NCBI GenBank assembly: GCA_903813345.2
Contig: CAIIXF020000012.1
Location: forward strand, 26,486,684-26,550,683
Direction of reading: 5' to 3'
From: Owenia fusiformis
Taxonomy: Eukaryota > Annelida > Polychaeta > Sabellida > Oweniidae
Length of the DNA: 64,000 nucleotides
The translations under genes and the position numbers were made by a program. Under the pieces are notes generated by a model that worked only from the letters and a program-made list of their open reading frames with translations, searched no databases and was not told the DNA's origin. Of this stretch, positions 56,261-64,000 are shown one piece after another. The number at the start of each line of letters is the position of its first letter. Positions within the stretch are counted from its first letter, which is position 1.

Positions 56261-56594
56261 AATAGTGTAATAAACTTAAAATTTTATTTACAATATATAC
56301 AATGATTATACAATATTTACAATCAATCATAATAATTCATAACATCAGCTCCTTTACTTGTTCATGAGCTTTTTCTTCGAATTTGATCATGACCTAAAAA
56401 TGAATGGAAGGCGCCAATGTTGAAGTCATTTCAGACTTTCTCCATGTATATATATCGATCCCCATATCTTCACCAATGTTGCCTTGTTTGCCGGATTGAG
56501 TTTGTCCAGAACTGTAGGGCATCACTTGTGTGGTAGTCATCCAACTTGTGTGGATATTGCCGCTGCTTTGTGTATTTATGAACAGTTCTGATCC

Positions 56595-56680
56595 TTAAAA
56601 TGGAGTTACTGGTGCAATAGTGTCAGTACCAGAGCTTTTATCGTCATCTCCTCTATCATTGCAGCATGTGCCAAGATAGT
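56595..56680 (-). CDS. Possible terminal coding exon with 3' untranslated region
   Basis: On the minus strand a 'gcctattctag' acceptor at 56681-56691 is followed by a frame reading D-Y-L-G-T-C-C-N-D-R-G-D-D-D-K, then SSGTDTIAPVTPF and TAA (56595-56597). About 310 bp further on an AATAAA signal (56283-56288) follows, giving a plausible untranslated region. The acceptor's pyrimidine tract is poor and no upstream exon was found, since the next sequence upstream is the repeat at 56715-57440. It may be a real 3' end or chance. Confidence 0.28.
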
Positions 56681-56714
56681 CTAGAATAGGCATGTATAAA
56701 ATAAAATGACATCT

Positions 56715-57440
56715 TACATTTTGACGAGCACCTTAACCATGGTTATCAAATGAAAGGTAAAGGGTTTCTTTATTGATACTGAGATTTGCCAAGATGAAAA
56801 AGGTGTCGAAGTGACTTTTTGGGTAAAAAATGTGTTTTTTGCAAAAAATCTTTTTAAATTGATAAAAAATATTTTTGAAAACTTATTATATAAAATATTG
56901 TCTAGTTGACTCTCAAAAGTCGAAATATACCATGTTTAATCAACTTGGGGGGGATTTTGGGACATTAATAGTTTTTTCTTTGGGATTTGCATGCAATATC
57001 ATCTAAAACGAGTGTGTTCAAAATATGATGACAACGTTAACACATTTTGACGAGCAGCTTAACCATGGTTAATAATTGAAGAGTAAAGGGTCCCTTTGTT
57101 GATACTGAGATTTGCCAAGATGAAGTAGGTGTCGAAGTAAGTTTTTGGGTAAAAAATGAGTTTTTGCAAAAATAAGTTTATGTTAAAAAAAAACATTTTT
57201 AGAAAAATTATTATATGAAATACAGTCTTGTTGACGAAATATACCATGTTTAATCAAGGGTTCCTTTATTGATACTGAGATTTACCAAGATGAAATAGGT
57301 GTCAAAATGTGTTTCGGGTGAAATGCGTTTTTACAAGAGAAATTCAAAAATTGAAATATCTTTTTTGAAATTAAATTTTAACAAATATAGTCCGATTGAT
57401 TATAACAAGTGAGAACAACTATTTGTTATCAATTTTGAGA
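56715..57440. repeat. Three-unit tandem repeat of diverged units (about 180-320 bp)
   Basis: Units begin near 56727, 57046 and 57257. All share 'tttattgatactgagattt', 'ccaagatgaa.taggtgtc', 'gggta.aaaatg.gttttt' and 'aaa.ttattatat'. The first two also share 'gacgagca' with 'ttaaccatggtta' and the closing 'ataccatgtttaatcaa'. The middle frame on the minus strand is repeat translation. Confidence 0.78.
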
Positions 57441-57534
57441 GATTTTCGAAGCTGTTTAAGGTATTGTCTTGTGGTTTGTATCTTGCGAATTCAAACGCAC
57501 TTGAATTAACGTTACTGCAAGGAGTTAAGGGGGT

Positions 57535-57710
57535 TGCGGTTGGTGCGATCTCAACCCCACCCAAAAAATACAACCAATAAAAGAGATGAGAGTTTTAGAA
57601 TGCTTTTTGAAGTTTCTAGCTCAATTTTGAAGGAGTTGCACCAATTTTTAAAATAATACGATCGCAGCCTCCCCCCTCAGCTGGTAGAAAGCGGGCTATG
57701 GCCCTGCTAT
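57535..57710 (+). repeat. Family I repeat, longest copy
   Basis: 'ttggtgcgatctcaacccc', 'aatacaaccaataaaag', 'tagaatgctttttgaagttt', 'ctagctcaattttgaaggag', 'gatcgcagcctccccc', 'gggctatggccctgc'. Confidence 0.72.
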
Positions 57711-57714
57711 GTAT

Positions 57715-59215
57715 ACCCTTTGTTTTATGTATATTCCAGTTCAAACGTTAGTTAATGAAAACACCATATAATTATCTGTGATGTAGTGGATATCTACAAT
57801 GAATATTTTAATGTATCCTCTATTACAAGCTGAAGATACGTGGTCAATGAAATTTGTAAAAATTGATCATAAATAGGAAATCCTTTGATACAAAATCTTC
57901 TTTAAAATACTTCTCTCAATCAAATTATCACTAGCACTGAAAGCATCACCATTAACAATCTTAATTGTTGATTCAAATAGTATTTAATATTAACAATTAG
58001 CAAAGATTTGAACTGCATCAATCTGTTATCATATTTGCACCTAGCAGTACATTTGATCCTAGACACTGGGCTCATTGGCACTGACCAATAAGCGTTGCAT
58101 TCCATTGTGCAGTGTATGTCTGGTATGAATGTAGAACTCATCATTAATACAAGTACATTTGACATATATTTTAATGTGATTTTTACCTTCATCTTCTATT
58201 TCATAATTATTCTCATTTATTTATTAACTGTAATTTCATTGGTACCATCAATTTTAAATATCAAGCATGTTACGAAAACTCTTTGTTACAGTCATGGCAC
58301 ACAAGTCAAGATCAAGACCAAGTATCCTCTTAGCTTGGTACATCAAAATATCCTTTCTTAATTGCACTGTTCAGTCCTTCAGATAAAGACGGTCTAAGGG
58401 CTCCTAAGTGAGCGCTCTTTGATCTTGTCTCAACATACACTTGCTGACACACTTTGTTTATTCGCAACAATTTATTACCCCAGTTTTAGGTTGTTGGATT
58501 GAAATTTGATTCCATCACAGGGAAAGTTCATATGCTGACTGGAAGAAATACATGTGTGTATATGTACTCTCAGTCCATTTCAACATATTAATCAAAATTA
58601 GATTAAATGCAAATTGGAGTTAATAATTATGAGAAACAAGAAGTAGTAAGTGGATCCCACAATTACTGTATGTGTGGTTATCACAGTTTTTCGTCAAAAA
58701 GAGTAGCTTTCACAGCTTTATCATTTAAAATGAATTGAACCCTGTTTTGTCAGTCAAAATATTACTTGGGATGTACCAAATGTTTATCTGACACAATATT
58801 ACTTGCTATATTTCTTCAAGAACTTATGCTATTTTTATGTAACATTGTACAACAAAGTCACAACATTGCTAAGATATGTTTCAATTAATCTTATATTGAA
58901 CAGAATTGTAAAATCCTAAGTGTGTTAATTAACTAATATAATTTCATGTTGTCTAAATGGTACATCCCATGTTGAACTAACTAACTTTAACCTTCCACAA
59001 AGGGTTTGAATAATATCATATTGAATTTAGGTTTAATTATGGAGAGTCTTAATATGCAAGTTATAACCATGAAAAAGGGGTATCACAAGTTTTTTACAGT
59101 TTCTTAGACATAATTCAATAAGCGCAGGTAAATCATCAAACTTCAAAAGGTTTTTTGGCTCATACAGTGAGCTTATGGGATCTACTAAGCATCTGTATGT
59201 TGGTCAGTCCATCTA
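57715..59215. other. No supported gene in about 1.5 kb
   Basis: AT-rich, no arrays and no copies of the families described. The frames at 57920-58192 (-) and 58095-58361 (+) overlap on opposite strands and have no splice or motif support. Confidence 0.35.
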
Positions 59216-59224
59216 TCCATTGGT

Positions 59225-59226
59225 CC

Positions 59227-59324
<98 letters not shown>
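59225..59324. repeat. (TCTG)n microsatellite, about 25 perfect units
   Basis: Uninterrupted tetranucleotide run ending 'ctgtcaatattgg'. The Cys-Leu-Ser-Val frames through it are artefacts. Confidence 0.98.
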
Positions 59325-59325
<1 letters not shown>

Positions 59326-59444
59326 AATATTGGCCGCACGAATTAAAATTGCTATCTGATTAAGTGATATCCAAATTCATGTCATCACCATTTCAATATC
59401 TATCACACAAAGACACAAAACGGAACTGGAGGAAAACTCTATTT

Positions 59445-60137
59445 AGGTGCGGAAACTCACTTTTATCAATTAGCGATTTTGATAATTATCAACTATCGAT
59501 AATTTTTATCAATAAGCGATAAATTTGATAATTATCAATTATCGATAAATTTGATAATTTTGAAACAGGGCACACATGATATTAGCATAAGCTGATAATA
59601 TCAGATAAATTTGATAATTATCAAAATTATCGCTAGCGATAAATTTGATAATTATCAAAATTATCTGCTATTATCAGCTAATGCTAATTTCTCTTGGGCC
59701 CATTTCTTGGTAAAATGTGACCCAGACCAAAATTTTTTATCACTATTAGCGATAATTGAGAATTATCAAATTTATCGCTATAAGCGATAAATTTGATAAT
59801 TATCAAAATTATCTGTTTTTATCAGCTAATGCTAATTTCACTTGGGCCCATTTCACGGAAACATGTGACCCAGACCAAAATTTTTTTTATCGCTATTACC
59901 GATAATTGATAATTATCAAATTTATTGCTATTACCGATACAATAGCGATACATATGGTAATTATCACTATTAGCAATAACATTCAAATAACATGGGCTAC
60001 AGGCAAAATGATTTTTCAGATTTAGACAAAATTATCAGAATTAGCAAAACTTTTATCAATTTTTGTTAAAAACTCCCATTGAAATAACATGGGGGCTGGA
60101 GAAATTAGCAAATAAAAGTGACTTTCCGCACCAACCT
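59445..60137. mobile_element. hAT-like non-autonomous element packed with GATAATTATC palindromes
   Basis: Inverted ends GGTGCGGAAACTCACTTTTA at the left and its near-complement (GGTGCGGAAAGTCACTTTTA) at the right. Flanks CTCTATTT (59437-59444) and CTCTATTG (60138-60145) match at 7 of 8, fitting an 8-bp duplication. Between 59460 and 59970 the palindromic words GATAATTATC, TTATCGATAA and AGCGATAAATTTGATAAT recur in both orientations. A block 'gctaatttc.cttgggccca' with 'tgtgacccagacc' appears twice. hAT assignment is inferred from duplication length. Confidence 0.75.
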
Positions 60138-60139
60138 CT

Positions 60140-61200
60140 CTATTGGTAAGTAACATGTTTAAATTATAAATACACATTAATGCACGAGAATTTAAAATCA
60201 TTTCAAAAAATTACACATTCTGTAAAGAGAATTGTATCCAAGCAACTATGAATATAGATTAACCAATTTATGGTAAGACAATCATAAGGATAGGCAGAGT
60301 AAGTATATGTTCAGAAAGAAAGAAAGATTGAACTAACAACCTTTAAATCTTGAAATCCTGTAGTCTAAAGTTCTTGCAGATTAAAAGCCAGTATATAGTT
60401 ACTAGTAAGTGTAATACACATACCGGTATACACTGGCCAAATTAGAGGCAAGCAGTCAGCAGTGAGCTAGCAGAGATACATGTATCTAGTTTCATTACAG
60501 CAGAGTTTCAAACTGTCCATAATTCACAAGTAAAGGCTTGGTGACAGATTGTAACTAAATATCTAAACATAGCTAGATAAAGTTAATGGGTTTTTCAGAG
60601 GAGAGTTCGGGTTTATCTGACTGACTGTGTTGTGTGTCTAGCTCAGGCAATGTGTGAGAAGATGTTTACTCAAGTAGAGAGGGGGGGGGTCACAGAGGCT
60701 TGAAGCAAGACTACCTTATTTAACACATAATACAACGTGACTTGATTATGGGTTACTTACAGCAAAGTAAAATAACCATTCCGTATATCAAATAAGCATG
60801 TACTTCTGTGTGATAATTATAACAGACTTATAAATACAGTATGAGAGAATCTGAGGAGCAGACAATGCTGCAATGCTGTAGTGTGATTCTGATTATTGGG
60901 TTTACTAGTTCAGTAAAATTAATCAAACCAGATTGAGTAATGTAATCTATGGATTTTTCAAAACACTGGCACATGTCCAGCATGAAACAATTGACACATT
61001 GACCATATAGCTGTTTTGGCATTTAAGTGGTGATCAACACTGGTTGTATTGATTGAACTAGTTAAGAAATGAGGAATGCTATACTAATTAATCGTCTAAT
61101 TAGTGCCTTTCGACACCTCGTTCACTTTGGCAAATCTCACAAATCGTTTGTAAGATATAAAGGATTATTTTGATACAGGTCTCTATGGTGCTCGCAAAAA
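60140..61200. other. Intergenic stretch downstream of the minus-strand gene
   Basis: No gene was seen. A partial family J end ('agagagggggggggtcacag', 'aggcttgaagcaagactacc') lies at about 60676-60714. The gene's 3' untranslated region must begin at 61218 and run leftwards; I could not fix its polyadenylation site. Confidence 0.4.
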
Positions 61201-61218
61201 TGTAAGAACTCTCTCTTT

Positions 61219-62608
61219 CTAGAGGCTTTTATTTTGAAAATATTCTAGACTAAGATCAGCAATTTTTAAGGTGCTTTCAACCAAACCCCTCAGCCTTGCT
61301 ATTTCTTCTTTTAACTCATCTGAAATGAAACAAAGACAGTTCTTCAGACATAATCCTCGATGCTTGTCCCTTCTCACCAGCCGTGTGTTCGGAGGAGGGA
61401 TTATCAACAACATTATAATAACATCAAAAATCCTATTGTCTAATCAGTGAGGTTTAGTGAAAAGAATTGTATGGGTATAAGTCGTAACGTGAAGTTGCAT
61501 ACTACTCAAAATACAAACAAAGTATTAACATTCAAAATGTCACCACCTGCCATTTGTTACCGACCCCCGCCGAACACCATCCACTAAACTTCGAACACAA
61601 ACTACAGAACGCCGTCCAAAAAAAGTTTGAGACTATAACAATATGTCACCACTTGTGGTGGTAACATGAACCTCAGTGTTCCATACGATAAGGCTAATCC
61701 CGGGAGACTGATCGAGACAATATTGTGTTCTAGTCCAGGGGTTCTAGTAATGGGCAACGCCCATAGGCCTTTATCCATGGCAAAAACTTACCTATTTCAT
61801 TCTGAGCTCGGTCAGACATCTGGCGTTCCACCTCCAACTCTGTTTCTATGTGATCCTTTTCTTCCCTCAAAGTATCTGGAAAAATAATTTTATTTACTTA
61901 TTTTCTTTGACCTCAGTTTTGCGTGGTCCATCAAATGGAAATGCACATTCTTAAAGTGTATCTCAGGGGTAACTCTGAAAATTGATATTTCAAAAGAATG
62001 GGTAAAGGTAGATCGAAAAAGTTTTAAATGCTTAGATATGATATCATCGTAGTTACTGAAACTCGAAGAAACGAAATCAAACTGATGGAATGAATAGAAT
62101 GGCATACCTCTTTCAGCAACTGCCTCAGATAACCTGTTGGCCACGACGAATGAAAACTCATTCTCATCTGAAAAAATAATTATTTTTCATTTATCTTATA
62201 TTACATATACCAGTTACTGATAATATAATATATAATTCGCACGTTAACTTCCAATCTCTGCTTAATGCGGAGTTAGAAAATAACCAAGCAATTAGGGAAA
62301 GAAATCATCAAATCCAATTTATTGAAGCATCATGAGATCCAACCTTGACATCATGAGATCCAACCATGACATTTTGAGATCAACCATGACATCATGAGAT
62401 CAGCCATGACATCTTATTTCTTCTCATCCCTGAGATGCATGTTTTAGGTGAAACAGAAATATGCTGAGTATCAAAATGATATTGACTGCTTACTTTCGTA
62501 ATGCTCAGGAATAGATAAGTCAGTTCCAATCTCCATGATATTTGTGCGTTTCTTTGAGAAAATCATTCTCAATCGTCTCCATGCTTTTTGTACTTTCTTT
62601 ATTGCCAT
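61219..62608 (-). CDS. Four-exon gene for a 119-residue basic/coiled-coil protein, family unknown
   Basis: Coding exons, in transcription order: 62608-62494 (115 nt), 62167-62108 (60 nt), 61875-61792 (84 nt), 61319-61219 (101 nt, ends TAG). Donors are GTAAGC, GTATGC and GTAAGT; acceptors are ttttttcag, tttttccag and tttcatttcag. All three introns (326, 232 and 472 bp) are phase 1 and the joined frame is open for 119 residues. The ATG has A at -3 and G at +4, with an in-frame stop five codons upstream. Residues 4-21 are basic and amphipathic (KKVQKAWRRLRMIFSKKR). A linker follows (MEIGTDLSIPEHYE), then NEFSFVVANRLSEAVAER, then from about residue 60 to 106 a charged heptad-like helix (REEKDHIETELEVER, DELKEEIARLRGLVESTL), ending LEYFQNKSL. 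No signal peptide or membrane span is seen. A cytoplasmic or nuclear oligomerising role is inference. I do not recognise the family. A family D repeat sits in intron 3. Confidence 0.75.
61525..61675 (+). repeat. Family D copy 10, inside intron 3 of the 119-residue gene
   Basis: 'gtattaacattcaaaatgtc', 'accacctgccatttgttacc', a 'gaacaccatcc' block, 'gtttgagactataacaatat', 'gtcaccacttgtggtggtaa'. Complete and antisense to the gene; it leaves both splice sites of the intron untouched. Confidence 0.85.
62326..62412. repeat. Short CATGAGATCCAACCATGA minisatellite in intron 1
   Basis: Four to five units of about 20 bp, 'catcatgagatccaaccatga', with one shortened unit. It lies within the first intron of the minus-strand gene. 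Confidence 0.75.
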
Positions 62609-62619
62609 CTTTATCTGAT

Positions 62620-63115
62620 TTTATTTATTTCAAGTGAGAAATTAAAACCACAACTGCTATCTCATCAAATTCCTAACTTTGGATACAATGTTATTGTTAT
62701 CTTTATATCCATGACGATTTCAACGATTCTGATTGGTCATGAGAATAATGCACACTATGACATCATTGAACATTTTTTAGTATAGATGTGTTTTGATGTG
62801 ACGTAATGGTATCAACAACTTTTGAACAGTGACGTCATTTCAAAATCACACTAGCAACCAGTTGACGTTGTGTTAACAATCAGAATATACATCGAACAGT
62901 GGACCTTATAATTCACGGTACCCTGCATTTTATCCTTTCTATTTACGAAAGTCTGACCCTGGTTTTTAATAACAGAGAAAGTGTTACAAAGAAACTAATA
63001 AAATATCTATAGTGATTCTAAGGCGCCATGATACGTTTATAGGGAGACGTAAATTCCAAATTCACGTTCAAATGATTGTTTGATTATTTTATCATATATT
63101 TTAACCAAATAAAAG
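62620..63115. other. Upstream region of the minus-strand gene
   Basis: No further exon could be joined. A weak acceptor-like 'aaaatcag' lies 6 bases before the ATG, so a spliced 5' untranslated exon is possible. No TATA or other promoter motif could be called with confidence. Confidence 0.35.
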
Positions 63116-63119
63116 GGGC

Positions 63120-63820
63120 GTGGCTAGGATCCATGTTAATAGGCGAGGGACCCATATCTAGAGTTTTTTTTCTTTAAAATGGGACCTACATCTAGGGATT
63201 TTTCGGCGAAAGGTGACCCAAGGTGACCCACCCACACAGCGGCACGTCCCCATATAGCCATAGCTTCCATCAAAGTAACTACAAATTAATGTAGTTGTGC
63301 AACAGTGAAGTTCGTTGACAGGCCTGTATAAACAGACACTAAGTGTGACTAAAATTGCAAGCGTAATTCCCTACTAAATAATTCAACCAAGTGTGGACAT
63401 TTGCATAATATTTAATTTAAAAATGTTAATTGGAACTAAACAATAGGAAAATTAATTTTTAAACCAAAACCACCAAGAAAATTAAAGTTTCTAGTTTCTA
63501 GGGATTTTTTTCATCAAAATGGGAACCATTTTTGCTTCAAAATGGGACCCACATCTTGGGATTTTCGGCGAAAAGTGACCCACTTTAGAGGCACTTCCCC
63601 ACGGGTTCCGTCAAGGTAACTAGTTGTGGAACAGTGAAGTTGATAGGCCTGCATAAACAGACAATAAGTGTGACCAAAATTGCAAACGTAATTACCTCCT
63701 AAATAATTCAACCAAGTGTGGACATTTGCATAATATTTAATTTAAAAAATGTTAATCGGAAATTAAACAATAGGAAATGAATTTTTAAACCAAAACCACC
63801 AAGAAAATAAAAGTTCCGTC
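63120..63820. repeat. Tandem duplication, two units of about 330 bp
   Basis: Unit 1 (about 63150-63485) and unit 2 (about 63500-63815) share 'aatgggacc.acatct.ggga', 'ttttcggcgaaa.gtgaccca', 'gcctg.ataaacagaca', 'aattcaaccaagtgtggaca', 'tttgcataatatttaattta' and 'ttaaaccaaaaccaccaaga' in the same order, with few differences. 'gacaggcctg' at 63318 is part of the unit and not a family B end. Confidence 0.88.
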
Positions 63821-63934
63821 TATCACTGATAATTGTTGGAGAATACAGCATATGGTAGAAATATTATTATTTTGTCTCATGATAAATCAGAGTCCCTCTC
63901 AAGATAAAAAGGTGCGCTGATAAATTCTGAGTTT

Positions 63935-64000
63935 ATGGGTTTAGGGGAGACTGGGGCAAAACGGGACACTGTTTCTACACGATTAATTAAATAGCTTTAC
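63935..64000. other. Possible start of a dispersed element at the window edge
   Basis: 'ggggagactggggcaaaacg' 'ggaca' resembles a word often seen at the edge of dispersed invertebrate repeats. The rest lies outside the window, so it cannot be judged. Confidence 0.25.

Noticed and set aside
59155-59363. Cys-Leu-Ser-Val-rich frames
   Set aside because: Direct translation of the (TCTG)n microsatellite.
63318-63330. Extra family B terminus (GACAGGCCTG)
   Set aside because: The surrounding bases do not continue the family order, and the word lies inside the duplicated 330-bp unit, where the second copy differs.
1-64000. tRNA, rRNA or spliceosomal RNA genes
   Set aside because: I looked for A/B-box words such as GGTTCGAATCC and conserved rRNA stretches on both strands and found none with a matching cloverleaf or context.
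1-64000. Retroelements with reverse transcriptase, or virus-like elements
   Set aside because: No frame shows the usual polymerase, integrase or capsid motifs, and no long direct terminal repeats were seen. The mobile DNA here looks like non-autonomous DNA transposons.

Overview
The window looks like intergenic and intronic DNA from a marine invertebrate animal. It is strongly AT-rich, with GT-AG introns, metazoan-type terminal-inverted-repeat elements, long minisatellites and C/G-run-bearing miniature transposons of a kind seen in echinoderm, hemichordate, amphioxus and cnidarian assemblies. The species cannot be named from the sequence. I saw no bacterial genes, rRNA, tRNA or CRISPR arrays, and no intact transposase or reverse-transcriptase reading frame. 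Most long reading frames are by-products of tandem repeats or hairpins.

The one gene I can reconstruct well is on the minus strand at 61219-62608. It has four coding exons, three GT-AG introns all in phase 1, a start codon in good context and a stop, giving a 119-residue protein with a basic N-terminus and a coiled-coil C-terminal half. I do not recognise its family. Weaker coding traces are: a hAT-associated zinc-finger N-terminus (53548-53708, +), an exon-like acidic segment split by a miniature element (8323-8878, +), a possible terminal exon (56595-56680, -) and a possible first exon (10740-10766, -).

The rest is a dense mosaic of non-autonomous elements. Family labels used here are my own. 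A: CAGGCCCG ends with C-runs. B: CAGGCCTGTCAACT ends. C: about 140-bp AT-rich repeat, over 20 copies. D: GTCACCACC repeat. G: repeat joined to a GTAAGATTTTC segment. I: GTGCGATCGCACC repeat. J: C-rich paired repeat. K: CAGGGGTTTCAC ends. L: Transib-like CACG ends. M: TTAA-flanked CCTCTTGA ends. Families A, B and K share little beyond CAGG...CCTG termini and direct repeats of about 6 bp, which suggests one mobilising enzyme.

Layout: 0.6-1.9 kb, Transib-like element L; 2.0-3.7 kb, 67-bp satellite; 4.4-4.7 kb, minisatellite; 5.0-6.6 kb, elements M, B, B; 6.8-11 kb, foldback elements and families G and I; 11-18 kb, families C, D, I and a pogo-like element; 18-19.5 kb, a 9-bp-TSD element inside a D copy, then K and B; 19.8-26.6 kb, A, C, D, K, B and M, ending in a multi-level nest of insertions; 27-33 kb, A, J, C and three minisatellites; 34.5-35.4 kb, a 40-bp array; 38.5-39.5 kb, a foldback and a 15-copy 47-bp array; 40-46 kb, C, D, K and A; 46.3-47.6 kb, a 30-bp array with higher-order structure; 47.7-53 kb, A, B, C and I; 53.5-57.4 kb, the zinc-finger fragment, long-unit duplications and a possible 3' exon; 59.2-60.1 kb, a TCTG microsatellite and a hAT-like element full of GATAATTATC palindromes; 61.2-62.6 kb, the gene; 63.1-63.8 kb, a tandem duplication.
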